64,000 bases of DNA from Phycisphaeraceae bacterium (GTDB lineage Bacteria > Planctomycetota > Phycisphaerae > Phycisphaerales > Phycisphaeraceae), in contig JAJDCS010000031.1 of the NCBI GenBank assembly GCA_029260715.1, positions 1 to 64,000 on the forward strand. Reading direction: 5' to 3'. Position numbers and translations under genes: made by a program. The notes beneath the pieces were generated by a model. That model was not told the DNA's origin and searched no databases. It saw only the letters and a program-made list of their open reading frames with translations. Positions 1 to 9,570 of the stretch are shown one piece after another; position 1 is the first letter of the stretch, and every line of letters begins with the position of its first letter.

Positions 1-1236
1 CTGGCGGCGGCATTGCTGCGGAACCCCGAGCTGGCGACTTTCGCGTACAGCGTTCGGTCTGCGGAGGCGCGGACGCTCCAAGCAGGACTCTGGCCAAACC
101 CGGAGGTAGAAGCTGAGTTTGAGAATTTTGCCGGGTCGGGAGGCGCATCGGGCACCGACGCCTTGGAGACAACGATTGCGCTGAGTCAGACCTTTCCGCT
201 CGGTGGTGATATCGAGCACCGGCGGCGAAGCGCTGAACTGCAAGGTGAACTGGCGGGTTGGGACTACGAAGCCGCTCGAATCGCTTTGTTGACCGAGGTG
301 ACACAACGATTCGTGAATGTCCTTGTCACGCAACGCCAAGTCGAACTGGCGCAGGAATCGGTGAAGCTTGCCGAGCAGGTGCGCGATTCGATCAATCGCC
401 GCGTCGACGCGGGTGATGCCCCGGCCGTTGAACGTCTACGGGCCGTCGTGCCGGTGGTGTCGGCCAAAGTTGAGCTTCAGGGCGCCCAGCGCGCGTCGGA
501 TGCGGCGCGCCTGCACCTAACATCGACCTGGGGCAGCACGTCGCCGCGTTTCGTGAAGGTGGTAGGCGATCTCAACACCATACAACCCGTTCCACCCGCC
601 CCGGCATTGGTCGCCCTGGTTAATCAAAACCCCGACGTGGCGCGTTGGGCGATAGAAATCACTGCCCGCCAGACAAAGATAAAGCTTACTCAAGCCGAGG
701 CCATGCCTGACCTGACCGGCGCCCTTGGTTATCGACGCCTCAACGACTCGGACGACAACGCTCTGGTGGCGGGCATTTCAATCCCACTTCCTATCTTTGA
801 CCGTCGACAGGGCGACATTCTTGCCGCAAGACTGGACGTGGCATCCGCTCATCAGGAACGCCGGGCAGCCGAGTTGCGGGTGCAGGCCGCGCTTGCCGCG
901 GCTTACGCCCAGCTTACGACGGCTCACAGCAAAGCGGTCATACTCCGCGACGAAGCTCTGCCTCCAGCCACCGAGGCTTACGAGGCTATCCGGCGGGCGT
1001 TCGATCAAGGCGACTTGGGCTTTCTTGATGTACTGGACGCAGAACGCACGCTAATTGATTTTCGACAGCAATACCTGGACGCATTGGCTGCCTACCACGG
1101 GGCGGTGGCCCAGATCGAGGGCCTGATCGGTCAACCGCTGGCGACGATACCGGTCGACTCTGCCCATAAACGCCAAGCCGACCTCGACACAAGCATGCCG
1201 GCATCGCCCGAACCTTTTGAGGAACCCAACCCATGA
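1..1236 (+). CDS. czcC: TolC/CzcC-family outer-membrane efflux protein (5' end outside window)
   Basis: Outer-membrane channel of a tripartite heavy-metal RND pump. The reading frame is open to base 1, so the true start lies upstream; compared with its paralogue at 10589-12010 about 85-90 N-terminal residues are missing, including the signal peptide. The visible part has the two long helical OEP repeats and shares the segment EFENFAGSGG / SGTDALETTI with the paralogue, which identifies the CzcC branch. The stop overlaps the next start (ATGA at 1233-1236), so it is co-translated with the adaptor. Family assignment is firm. Substrate (divalent cations) is inferred from the pump gene downstream. 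Confidence 0.93.
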   Translation: MAAALLRNPELATFAYSVRSAEARTLQAGLWPNPEVEAEFENFAGSGGASGTDALETTIALSQTFPLGGDIEHRRRSAELQGELAGWDYEAARIALLTEVTQRFVNVLVTQRQVELAQESVKLAEQVRDSINRRVDAGDAPAVERLRAVVPVVSAKVELQGAQRASDAARLHLTSTWGSTSPRFVKVVGDLNTIQPVPPAPALVALVNQNPDVARWAIEITARQTKIKLTQAEAMPDLTGALGYRRLNDSDDNALVAGISIPLPIFDRRQGDILAARLDVASAHQERRAAELRVQAALAAAYAQLTTAHSKAVILRDEALPPATEAYEAIRRAFDQGDLGFLDVLDAERTLIDFRQQYLDALAAYHGAVAQIEGLIGQPLATIPVDSAHKRQADLDTSMPASPEPFEEPNP

Positions 1237-2555
1237 AGATATTAGAAACAACGACTGGAATGATTCGGACCCTTACGCTACTGCTGGGCTTGGTTCTCGT
1301 GCCCAACCCGACGTGGGCACAGCACGCCGAACATGATGACCATGCCGGGGATGACCATGGCGCAGAGAGCAGTCAGACTGAAGGCGACGAGCACGCCGGG
1401 CACGATCATGAAGAAAGCCATGACGACCACGGCGAGGAAGCAGACGGTCACGAAGGCCACGAGGGGCATGGCGAAGAGGAAACTGGCGCCATAAAGATTT
1501 CGCCATCGGTGGTGGAGGAGTACGGCATCAAGATCGAGCGTGCCAACCAAGGCAAGCTTGGCCAGACACTTCGGCTGCCGGGAGAAGTCGTATTCAATGC
1601 CGACCTGATCGCTCATGTCACGCCCAGTGTTGCGGGAATCGTAGTGAAAGTGACCAAGAGCGTTGGTGATCACGTCGAGGCAGGCGACATCATGGCGGTA
1701 CTCAACAGCCGAGAGCTCGCCAGCGCCCGAAGTGATTTTCTGGCTGCCAAGGCACGCCTTGAGTTGGCCCAAGAGAATCTGGTTCGTGACGAGCGGTTGC
1801 TCAAGGACAAGATCGGGACCGAACGCAAGGTGCTCGAATCCCGCCAAGCGGTTCGGGAAGCCCAAATCGCTTTGAACTTAGCCGAGCAGAACCTACACGC
1901 CCTGGGGCATACCGATGAGGAGGTGCAGGCTATCCTCAAGGCGAAAGATACGTTACTGAGTCGATACGAGTTGCGTGCCCCGATTGGCGGTCTTGTGATT
2001 GCACGGGAGTTAACACGGGGCGAAGTGGTCAATGAACAACCGGAGCAATCACCCTTTATCGTGGCCGATATGTCAAGCGTGTGGGTCAACCTGACGGTGT
2101 ACCAGCGGGACCTGGCGCGGGTACGGGCTGGCATGGCGGTGCAGATCGAGTTCGGCCACGGCATCCCCAGCGCTAGCGGGATGATCGCCTTCGTGAGCCC
2201 CGCAGTGGATGAGCAGACGCGCACGGCCACAGCGCGGATCGTGTTGCGTAACACGAAAGGCCAGTGGCGGCCGGGCTTGTTCGTGACCGGCTACGTTGCG
2301 CTGGACGAGTCAACGAAGGCCGCGATCGTCGTACCACGGACCGCATTGCAAACCGTCGATGATAAAACCGTGATCTTCGTCCAGACGGATAAAGGGTTCG
2401 AGCCACGCCCCGTTGAGGTCGGCCGGACCAACGGCACGCACGCAGAGATCCTGCGAGGCCTCGAAGCCGGCAGCCGTTACGTCGCCGCGAATGCGTTCGC
2501 ACTCAAGGCCGAGATGAATCGTGCATCGCTGGAACACGCGGGGCATGCCCACTAA
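1233..2555 (+). CDS. czcB: CzcB-type RND periplasmic adaptor with His-rich N-terminus
   Basis: Membrane-fusion protein (440 aa) linking the CzcA pump to the TolC channel. A signal peptide (about residues 1-29, ending near WAQ) is followed by an acidic His-rich stretch (about 31-80) made of repeated DDH/GHDH/HEGH units, a plausible periplasmic metal buffer. Lipoyl/barrel-sandwich and alpha-hairpin regions follow (residues about 100-250), then the beta-barrel. The start overlaps the czcC stop by 4 bp, and 25 bp separate its stop from czcA. The protein ends in another His cluster (HAGHAH). The family call is secure; metal binding by the His region is inferred from composition. Confidence 0.94.
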   Translation: MKILETTTGMIRTLTLLLGLVLVPNPTWAQHAEHDDHAGDDHGAESSQTEGDEHAGHDHEESHDDHGEEADGHEGHEGHGEEETGAIKISPSVVEEYGIKIERANQGKLGQTLRLPGEVVFNADLIAHVTPSVAGIVVKVTKSVGDHVEAGDIMAVLNSRELASARSDFLAAKARLELAQENLVRDERLLKDKIGTERKVLESRQAVREAQIALNLAEQNLHALGHTDEEVQAILKAKDTLLSRYELRAPIGGLVIARELTRGEVVNEQPEQSPFIVADMSSVWVNLTVYQRDLARVRAGMAVQIEFGHGIPSASGMIAFVSPAVDEQTRTATARIVLRNTKGQWRPGLFVTGYVALDESTKAAIVVPRTALQTVDDKTVIFVQTDKGFEPRPVEVGRTNGTHAEILRGLEAGSRYVAANAFALKAEMNRASLEHAGHAH

Positions 2556-2580
2556 TTAAGTTCACGAAAGATATTGAGCC

Positions 2581-5500
2581 ATGATAGAACGAATCATTGA
2601 TTTTTCCTTGCGCAGCCGGCTGATGGTGGCCTTGTTCGTGCTGCTGGTGATGGGCGCCGGCTACTGGTCGTACACGCAACTGCCGGTGGATGCGTTCCCC
2701 GACGTCTCGCCCAATCTTGTGCAGGTTTTCACCATTACAGATGGCCTCGCACCCGAGGAAATTGAGAAGTATGTGACCTACCCCGTCGAGGCCTCGATGA
2801 CGGGGCTTCCGGGCATTGTCGAAATCCGAAGTATTTCCAATTTTGGGCTGTCGGTTGTCAACGTCTACTTCGAAGACGGCATGGACATCTATTTCACCCG
2901 CCGCCTGGTTGGCGAGCGGCTCCAGGAAGCCCGAGAGCAGATCCCCGAAGGCTTCGGCGAACCCGAGATGGGGCCGATCGCTTCCGGCATGGGCTTGATT
3001 CTCTATTACTATCTTGAAGACACAACAGGGCAATACACGCTCGAAGAGCTAAGGACCATCCAGGACTGGACCGTCAAGTTCCAACTCCAGACCGTGCCCG
3101 GCGTGACAGAAGTCCTCGGCATCGGCGGCTATGAGAAGCAATTCCACGTCAACATCGATCCTCAGGCGCTGCTCCGCTACGACCTGTCACTGCACGACGT
3201 CATCGAGCGGATCGAAGAGAACAACGTCAGCGTCGGCGCGCAATTTCTAGAGATAGATGCCGAAGAATATGTAGTGCGATCCGAAGGCTTGGCTCACGGT
3301 GTGGAGGACTTATCCAACATCGTGGTAAAGACCGAGGATGGCCGTGCCATCTACCTGCGGGATGTATCCAACATCGTGGTCGGCGGTGCTATCCGTCGCG
3401 GGCTGCAAACCCTAAACGGTGAGAAGGAGGTGGTGTCGGGGATGGTCGTGCAACTCTACGGCACCAACGCCTCGACCGTCATCGAGCGGGTTGAGGCGAA
3501 GCTTAAAGAGGTTCAGAAGGCACTGCCCGATGGCGTCAACATCGTCCCGTATTATGAGCAGAGCGAATTGGTCCAATCTTCTGTTAGCACCGTTCAGGGC
3601 GCCTTGTTCCAAGGCATCGGCCTGGTGGCGTTGGTCCTGCTCGTGTTCATGGGTGGATTCCGGCCGTCCATCGTGGTGGCTCTGGCAATTCCCTTTTCGG
3701 TGCTCTTCGCCACGCTGGCGATGGGTTACTTCGAGATCTCGGCCAACCTGATGTCGCTGGGTGGCTTGGCGATCGCTATCGGAATGATGGTCGACGGTAC
3801 GATCGTCATGGTCGAGAACGTAGACCGCCTGCTGCGTGAGTCGGACCCGCACGAGTCGCGCAGTCATGTGGTGGCCCGCGCGTGTCATGAAGTCGGGCGG
3901 CCCATTGTCTTTGCAATTGCGATCATCATTATTGTTTTCCTACCGTTGTTCACGCTCCAGGGCGTCGAGGGAAAGATGTTTCGACCTCTCGCCTACACGG
4001 TCGCCTTGGCGATGCTGGGGTCACTTATCTTCGCGATCGTTGCTGCACCGATCTTCGCCGATCTCTTAATGAGGCGGCCCCAAACCGGTGACAGTGTGTC
4101 GGCTCGGATTCGCCGAGCGATCTTGAGCAGCCTGCCTGGGCAACGCAAGGCAAAACCACAAGACGTGCGTAGGGCTGAACAAGCCAATGACTCGAAAGAG
4201 AGCTTGGTCGTGCGGGCGTTGCTCGTGCCGTATCGGCCGGTTGTACGTTATTTTGTCAAGCAGCGATGGGCCGCGGTCGCGTTGTCGCTGGCCATGCTAA
4301 TCGTCGGCATCATGATCTTTCCGCGTTTGGGCAGCGAATTCACCCCCCGTCTTAACGAGGGCGACCTCATCCTGAATCTAACGATGGCCCCGTCGATCTC
4401 ACTCGAAGAAACCAAACGGCTGAATATGCTCGTTGAGCGTCGGATGATGCAGATCCCCGAGGTCGAATCCATCGTCAGCCGTATAGGCCGCGGTGAGGTG
4501 GGCGCCCATGCCGACCCGATCAATACCGTGCATGGACTGGTGGTACTCAAGCCCAAGGATCAATGGGTCAACGCCAAAAACCAGTCCGACGTGGAACGTG
4601 CGATCCGCAAGAAGCTTCAAGGCATGCCCGGCGTGCTGCTCAATATTACCCAGCCCATCCAGTTGACGGTCGACGAACTCATCGGTGGGGTCCGAGCGGA
4701 ATTGGCGGTCAAACTCTTTGGCGAGGACTTGGACACACTTAAGGACAAGGCTGATGAGATCGCGTCAACCTTGCAGACACTCCAGGGTGCTGAAGATGTT
4801 CAGACCGCCCAAGTCACGGGCACCCCGCAACTGGTTATCCGCCCTAACCGTGAGGCGCTGGCTCGCTACGGCGTCAACTTGTCAGAGGTGCAGGAAACCA
4901 TTCGTGCGGCGATTGGCGGTGTCGATGCGGGTCAAGTCTTCGACGGGATCCGCCGCTTCGATATCTATGTCCGCTACCAGAAGCCCTACCGAGCGATGCC
5001 TGAAGATGTGGCGAGCCTACTTGTGAGGACGCCCGATGGTCAGCGCTTGCCTCTCTCTGATCTGGCCGAGATCACATCGGTAGTCGGGCCACGCCAGATT
5101 ACTCGTGAGAACACCCAGCGGTTTATCACCATCCAGGCAAACGTCGTCGGCCGTGACATCGGCGGGTTTGTCGAGGAGGCGCAGCAGGCCATCGAACGTG
5201 ACGTGGAACTGCCGCCGGGATACCTCGTCACATGGGGCGGCCAATTCGAGCTGGCCCAACAGGCGAACAAGCGGCTGATGATCGTCGTGCCCATCACACT
5301 CGGGCTGATCTGTCTGCTGCTCTACAGCAGCTTCAATTCGCTAAAGAATACCGCTCTGATCATGCTCAACATCCCGTTGGCTCTGGTCGGCGGGATCCTC
5401 GGACTCTGGCTTCTAGGTGAGAATCTTTCGGTCCCGGCATCCGTCGGTTTTATCGCGTTGTTTGGAATCGCACTGGAGAACGGCATGGTGCTACTCACCT

Positions 5501-5808
5501 ACCTGAATCAGCTCCTAGAAGAAGGTAAGCCGATAGATGAAGCCTCCATTCAAGGCGCCTTGTTGCGCGTTCGGCCTGTGCTGATGACAGCCGTGACGAC
5601 CGCCTTGGGGCTGATCCCACTGTTGTTGGCCACTGGCACGGGTAGTGAGGTACAACGCCCACTGGCGATCGTCGTCATCGGGGGGTTGGTGACCTCCACG
5701 ATTCTAACCCTGTTGGTTTTACCAGCCCTGTATAAGTGGTTCGCGATCAGTGTCGCTCGCAATAACATCTATTCACCGACTCGGACCGAGTCTCCTGATG
5801 GAGCTTAA
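2581..5808 (+). CDS. czcA: CzcA/CusA-family heavy-metal RND efflux permease (pump 1)
   Basis: Inner-membrane proton-driven metal efflux pump, 1075 aa, close to the usual 1030-1080. It has TM1, the first large periplasmic domain, TM2-6, the second periplasmic loop and TM7-12. The TM4 proton-relay region reads IGMMVDGTIVMVEN (about residue 400-413). The position before it, an Asp in CzcA proper, is Ala-Ile here. The copper-type Met triad is absent (EGDLILNLT where CusA has LLYMPST), and the ELIGGVRAELAVKLFG segment resembles divalent-cation pumps. I infer a divalent cation such as Zn, Cd, Co or Ni. It is followed after 3 bp by a PII-like gene. Confidence 0.95.
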   Translation: MIERIIDFSLRSRLMVALFVLLVMGAGYWSYTQLPVDAFPDVSPNLVQVFTITDGLAPEEIEKYVTYPVEASMTGLPGIVEIRSISNFGLSVVNVYFEDGMDIYFTRRLVGERLQEAREQIPEGFGEPEMGPIASGMGLILYYYLEDTTGQYTLEELRTIQDWTVKFQLQTVPGVTEVLGIGGYEKQFHVNIDPQALLRYDLSLHDVIERIEENNVSVGAQFLEIDAEEYVVRSEGLAHGVEDLSNIVVKTEDGRAIYLRDVSNIVVGGAIRRGLQTLNGEKEVVSGMVVQLYGTNASTVIERVEAKLKEVQKALPDGVNIVPYYEQSELVQSSVSTVQGALFQGIGLVALVLLVFMGGFRPSIVVALAIPFSVLFATLAMGYFEISANLMSLGGLAIAIGMMVDGTIVMVENVDRLLRESDPHESRSHVVARACHEVGRPIVFAIAIIIIVFLPLFTLQGVEGKMFRPLAYTVALAMLGSLIFAIVAAPIFADLLMRRPQTGDSVSARIRRAILSSLPGQRKAKPQDVRRAEQANDSKESLVVRALLVPYRPVVRYFVKQRWAAVALSLAMLIVGIMIFPRLGSEFTPRLNEGDLILNLTMAPSISLEETKRLNMLVERRMMQIPEVESIVSRIGRGEVGAHADPINTVHGLVVLKPKDQWVNAKNQSDVERAIRKKLQGMPGVLLNITQPIQLTVDELIGGVRAELAVKLFGEDLDTLKDKADEIASTLQTLQGAEDVQTAQVTGTPQLVIRPNREALARYGVNLSEVQETIRAAIGGVDAGQVFDGIRRFDIYVRYQKPYRAMPEDVASLLVRTPDGQRLPLSDLAEITSVVGPRQITRENTQRFITIQANVVGRDIGGFVEEAQQAIERDVELPPGYLVTWGGQFELAQQANKRLMIVVPITLGLICLLLYSSFNSLKNTALIMLNIPLALVGGILGLWLLGENLSVPASVGFIALFGIALENGMVLLTYLNQLLEEGKPIDEASIQGALLRVRPVLMTAVTTALGLIPLLLATGTGSEVQRPLAIVVIGGLVTSTILTLLVLPALYKWFAISVARNNIYSPTRTESPDGA

Positions 5809-5811
5809 GAA

Positions 5812-6147
5812 ATGAAAAAGATTGAAGCGTTTTTAAAAACCCATCGCTTAGATGAAGTAACCCTCGCTCTACATAAGGTTGAAGGACTGAGTGGTATGAC
5901 TGTCACAGATGCGCGTGGCTTTGGGCGTGGCACGACCGATGGTTCATCAGGACGAGAAGTCGTTGGTGACTTTGTTCCGACGGCGCGGATCGAAGTGTTC
6001 TGCAGTGACGATCTTGCGCCCAGCGTAATTAAAGCCATTGAAGGCGCCGCCCATACCGGCCTCCGTGGCGACGGCAAGGTGTACATGATTCCGGTTGAAG
6101 AGGCTGTCCGAATCAGCACAAACGAGCGAGGCGAGGCCGCGGTGTAG
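5812..6147 (+). CDS. PII-family (GlnB-like) regulator linked to the metal RND pump
   Basis: A 111-aa protein that aligns along its length with GlnB: N-terminal MKKIEAFLKTHRLDEV, the GMTVTDARGFGRG segment, the B-loop TGLRGDGKVYMIPV, and VRISTNERGE near the C-terminus, where GlnB has IRIRTGEEDD. The T-loop is short and lacks the GlnB uridylylation tyrosine: between GFGRG and GDFVP there are only 11 residues, rich in Gly/Ser/Thr. Nucleotide-binding parts look intact. It starts 3 bp after czcA and is surely co-transcribed. A PII subgroup lacking that Tyr and encoded beside heavy-metal RND pumps has been described (PII-NG). Control of pump 1 by a nucleotide or metal is inference. Confidence 0.88.
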   Translation: MKKIEAFLKTHRLDEVTLALHKVEGLSGMTVTDARGFGRGTTDGSSGREVVGDFVPTARIEVFCSDDLAPSVIKAIEGAAHTGLRGDGKVYMIPVEEAVRISTNERGEAAV

Positions 6148-6190
6148 TCGCGGCACCGGTTCCAACGAACCTCTAACCGAAAGGGATGAC

Positions 6191-6406
6191 ATGAAGACGT
6201 TGTTAATAACGACACTCACCGTCTTGATCTCAACGCTTGGCGGCTGTGGAGAGGATAACACCGACAGCGACTCGACTCATCCTCCTATCCACGTCGGAGA
6301 CGACCACGATGAAACAGAACATCACAAAGACCAATTGCACGACCACGCTGAAGAGGGGCGTGCGGAGCATGATGGAGATGACCACACAGGACATGACCAT
6401 CATTGA
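6191..6406 (+). CDS. Small His-rich lipoprotein
   Basis: 71-aa predicted lipoprotein. The ATG at 6191 is chosen because it begins a standard signal peptide with lipobox LGGC (Cys 19), and AAGGG lies upstream; a longer in-frame extension to 6095 has no signal-like start. The mature part is almost entirely Asp/Glu/His, ending GHDHH, like the His-rich stretch of the adaptor at 1233. A periplasmic metal-buffering role is inferred from composition and from the position between pump and P-type ATPase genes. No known domain. Confidence 0.7.
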   Translation: MKTLLITTLTVLISTLGGCGEDNTDSDSTHPPIHVGDDHDETEHHKDQLHDHAEEGRAEHDGDDHTGHDHH

Positions 6407-6421
6407 CCAAGGAACGTACGA

Positions 6422-6700
6422 GTGGCTAGAACCCGCAACAGAAAGCGGAAGCAAGTAGCGCGGACCGCTAAGCAGCAAAACAGCAGATGCGGCTCACCAA
6501 GCGGATGGAGCCTGATTGGTTTGTGGGCCCTAACCCCCATTCTCATGTGGGCCACCAGAGTCAGTCAGCGCTCACAGATTGCTCAAAAAGGTTATGCCCA
6601 CGTGCCACTGCTATGGATTATTGTGCTGCTGGGGTTGGCGGTGATGACGATTGTGTTGACCGTTCAGTGGTACCGAGTCTATCGAGACAGACAGTCATAA
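6422..6700 (+). CDS. Small two-TM membrane protein
   Basis: 92-aa protein from a GTG with an AAGGAA ribosome site about 9 bp upstream. A basic N-terminus (RTRNRKRKQ) is followed by two hydrophobic segments, about residues 28-46 and 62-85, and a short basic tail. No family recognised. It lies 15 bp after the His-rich lipoprotein and in its orientation, which supports membership of the operon. An overlapping frame starting at 6487 lacks membrane segments and was judged a shadow. Confidence 0.55.
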   Translation: MARTRNRKRKQVARTAKQQNSRCGSPSGWSLIGLWALTPILMWATRVSQRSQIAQKGYAHVPLLWIIVLLGLAVMTIVLTVQWYRVYRDRQS

Positions 6701-6791
6701 TGCCTGTGGTCAAAGAATGGCCTCCACGTTCCGGCCCGCTGGAATCAGACAGGCGAATGCGGTGAGAACACAGCGTAAGGAGACTACGCAT

Positions 6792-7265
6792 ATGAACACA
6801 AGAATACAATCGCGAGTCATCCTGACTGTTGGTAGCCTTCTCTTGGTTTTAGGCTGTGCCCCGAATCGGGCAAGCCTCGTAGAGTCCAACAACGTGTCCG
6901 TGGAGCGGATGGCCACGCCCCACGTATATTTCCCGTGGGTGGACGTCTTCCGCGAAAACGGCGCGGCGGTCGTCAAGGGTGCGATTCGACAACGATATCA
7001 GCATAAGCACTCAATGTCGGGACACATTGATGTGTTGCTCAGTGACCCCGACGGACAGGTGATTGAACAAGCTCAGGCCTCCATCCGACCCCACCGTCTT
7101 ACTCGAAGAGGTCCAAAACAAGCCCACTTCGACGTGCCATTAACCACGATGCCCCCCGATGGCGCCGTGATCCGAGTCCAGTATCACAATCGCCCTCACC
7201 ATACGTCGGAAGGCAATCATTCTTCAAGAGAACCTGTTAAGCCTTTAATCATGAATGACACATAG
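6792..7265 (+). CDS. Hypothetical lipoprotein
   Basis: 157-aa predicted lipoprotein. The ATG at 6792 has AAGGAGA 8-14 bp upstream and opens a signal peptide with lipobox VLGC (Cys 22). The mature part (residues 23-157) looks like a small beta domain with the segments GHIDVLLSDPDGQVIEQA and PPDGAVIRVQYHNR, and has a His-containing C-terminus. This resembles periplasmic metal-operon lipoproteins of unknown function. It overlaps the region just upstream of the P-type ATPase gene, so translation is probably coupled. I do not recognise the family. Confidence 0.75.
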   Translation: MNTRIQSRVILTVGSLLLVLGCAPNRASLVESNNVSVERMATPHVYFPWVDVFRENGAAVVKGAIRQRYQHKHSMSGHIDVLLSDPDGQVIEQAQASIRPHRLTRRGPKQAHFDVPLTTMPPDGAVIRVQYHNRPHHTSEGNHSSREPVKPLIMNDT

Positions 7266-7269
7266 AACC

Positions 7270-9444
7270 ATGAGTCAACAGGCATTCAAAGTCGAAGGCA
7301 TGGACTGCGCCGAGGAGGTGGCGGTATTAAAGCATGAACTCGGACCTATGGTAGGAGGAGAAGGCCGGCTCTCCTTCGACCTGATCCGGGGCACAATGAC
7401 GGTGCAGTTGGAGTCAAACAAACTCCCTACGGCTGACATCATCCAAGCCGCTTCTCGAATAGGGATGCGAGTACGGGTCTTAGAAGAGGGAAAGCAGACC
7501 GCCCCAGAGCGACCTGGTATAACCTCGTGGCTTCGGCCAGCCCTGACGGCCGCAAGCGGCGTATTCACACTCGCGGCTTTTTCCATCCACGCCTCACAGA
7601 CCGGTGGGATAGTCCAGGCGCTTGGGGCTGAGGGAGTCGCTGTGGCTCACCAGGTGCCCTTGGCGGCTAAGGCCCTTTACACCCTCGCCGTGATATCCGG
7701 GGTATGGCTCGTTCTTCCAAAAGCCTGGTTTGCGCTTAGACGTGCTAGGCCGGACATGAACCTGCTCATGACCGTCGCGGTGTGCGGTGCCGTGGCGATC
7801 AACGAGTGGTTTGAGGCTGCTACGGTCGCTTTTCTCTTTTCGGTTTCACTGCTACTTGAATCCTGGAGTGTAGGTCGTGCCCGGCGGGCCGTTGAAGCAC
7901 TGCTTGAGAGCGCGCCGACCACCGCTCACATCAAGCACCCAGACGGCACGGAGAAGCAGGTGCCAGCCGAGTCCGTGCCCGTTGAGTCCACCATCATCGT
8001 CAAACCCGGCGAACGCATCCCGCTCGACGGGCTTGTCCTGCAGGGCGGCAGCCGGGTGAATCAGGCGCCCATCACCGGCGAGAGCGTCCCTGTCGCCAAA
8101 ACCATCGGTGATGAGGTCTTTGCAGGCACCGTTAATGGCGACGGAGCCCTTGAAATCCGGACGACCAAGGCCGCCTCCGATACCACCCTGGCACACATCA
8201 TCCGCCTCGTTAGCGAGGCCCAGTCCCGACGCGCACCCACTGAGCAATGGGTTGACCGGTTTGCCCGTGTCTACACACCCGCTGTGATGGGGCTCGCTGT
8301 TCTGGTGTTCGTTGTGCCCCCAATGGTATTCGGCGGCGCCTGGGGAGACTGGTTTTACCGCTCGCTGGTTCTGCTGGTTATCGCGTGCCCGTGTGCGCTG
8401 GTGATCTCTACGCCGGTGAGTATTGTGGCGGCGCTTGCCGCTTCTGCTAGCCGCGGCGTGCTTGTCAAGGGCGGTGTGTACATGGAGGCCGCCGGTCGAC
8501 TCAGAGCCTTTGCCTTTGATAAGACCGGCACGCTCACGGAGGGCCGCCCCAAGGTGGTGGCGGTAGTACCACTTGCTGACCACAACGAGCGCGAGCTTCT
8601 TGAAAGGGCCGCGGCGATGGAGATGCGAAGCAACCATCCTGTGGCCAGGTCCATCATCGAGTACGCAGATAACGGGGGGATTAAAGTCCTTGCCGCAGCC
8701 GATGTCCGGGCTATCCAAGGAAAAGGTGTCACGGCGCGATTCAACGGCAAGAACTATTGGCTGGGATCACACCGATACCTGGAGGAACGGGGGCAGGAGA
8801 CGCCGGACATCCATCAGAAGCTGGAGGAGATGTCGGGCGCGGGCCGTACAGCCGTCGTTGTGGGCAATGACTCGCATGTGTGTGGCCTTATCGGCATAGC
8901 CGACGCGGTGCGCTCTGACACCAGACAGATTATTCAAGCACTTCGCGACACGGGCATATCCCACATCGTGATGCTTACCGGCGATAACCTGGGGACGGCC
9001 CAGGCGATCGCCAGCGAAACCGGTGTGGACGAGTTTCGTGCCGAGCTTCTACCCGAAGATAAAGTCGCAGCGGTTGAGGCATTGGTCTCCAAATATGGGG
9101 ATGTCGCCATGGTGGGCGATGGCGTCAATGATGCACCGGCCATGGCGCGGGCTTCTCTTGGCATCGCCATGGGCGCTGCGGGAAGTGATGCCGCTATTGA
9201 AACAGCCGACATCGCCCTGATGTCTGACGACCTCTCTAAGCTGCCGTGGCTCATCCGCCACTCCCGCCGCACACTCGTCATCATCCGACAGAACATCGTT
9301 CTATCGCTCGCCGTTAAGGCGCTTTTCGTGCTTTTGACTGTTGTCGGATACGCGTCCCTCTGGGCCGCTATCGCGGCTGACATGGGGACCTCATTGATTG
9401 TGATCTTCAACGGGCTTCGGTTACTGCGGGGCAAGCAGGTATGA
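7270..9444 (+). CDS. zntA: Zn/Cd/Pb-translocating P1B-type ATPase
   Basis: Inner-membrane ATPase of about 724 aa exporting soft divalent metals from cytosol to periplasm. An N-terminal HMA-like domain carries GMDCAEE (one Cys and Glu instead of CxxC). The transmembrane metal site is CPC (IACPCALV, about residue 372), the phosphorylation site is DKTGTLTEG (about 417), and the hinge is GDGVNDAPA. The last helices show the P1B-2 signature, a Lys in NIVLSLAVKALF and ADMG near the C-terminus, which favours Zn/Cd/Pb. Start 7270 (MSQQAF) is preferred; an in-frame ATG at 7255 overlaps the previous gene. It is last in the left operon and converges on the arsR gene. Confidence 0.94.
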   Translation: MSQQAFKVEGMDCAEEVAVLKHELGPMVGGEGRLSFDLIRGTMTVQLESNKLPTADIIQAASRIGMRVRVLEEGKQTAPERPGITSWLRPALTAASGVFTLAAFSIHASQTGGIVQALGAEGVAVAHQVPLAAKALYTLAVISGVWLVLPKAWFALRRARPDMNLLMTVAVCGAVAINEWFEAATVAFLFSVSLLLESWSVGRARRAVEALLESAPTTAHIKHPDGTEKQVPAESVPVESTIIVKPGERIPLDGLVLQGGSRVNQAPITGESVPVAKTIGDEVFAGTVNGDGALEIRTTKAASDTTLAHIIRLVSEAQSRRAPTEQWVDRFARVYTPAVMGLAVLVFVVPPMVFGGAWGDWFYRSLVLLVIACPCALVISTPVSIVAALAASASRGVLVKGGVYMEAAGRLRAFAFDKTGTLTEGRPKVVAVVPLADHNERELLERAAAMEMRSNHPVARSIIEYADNGGIKVLAAADVRAIQGKGVTARFNGKNYWLGSHRYLEERGQETPDIHQKLEEMSGAGRTAVVVGNDSHVCGLIGIADAVRSDTRQIIQALRDTGISHIVMLTGDNLGTAQAIASETGVDEFRAELLPEDKVAAVEALVSKYGDVAMVGDGVNDAPAMARASLGIAMGAAGSDAAIETADIALMSDDLSKLPWLIRHSRRTLVIIRQNIVLSLAVKALFVLLTVVGYASLWAAIAADMGTSLIVIFNGLRLLRGKQV

Positions 9445-9570
9445 TTTGGTTCATAGAGCAGCCGATGATCGCCTTGCCGAAGAATATGAAGCCATTGATG
9501 CATAGCAGCATCAAGAGCGTCCGGCGTTCGAGCGAAGCGCTTCCCCCGGCGCCACAGCCACAGTCGGACA

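Noticed and set aside
6487-6765. Alternative small gene overlapping 6422-6700
   Set aside because: Lacks membrane segments and a ribosome site, while the other frame has two clear TM helices.
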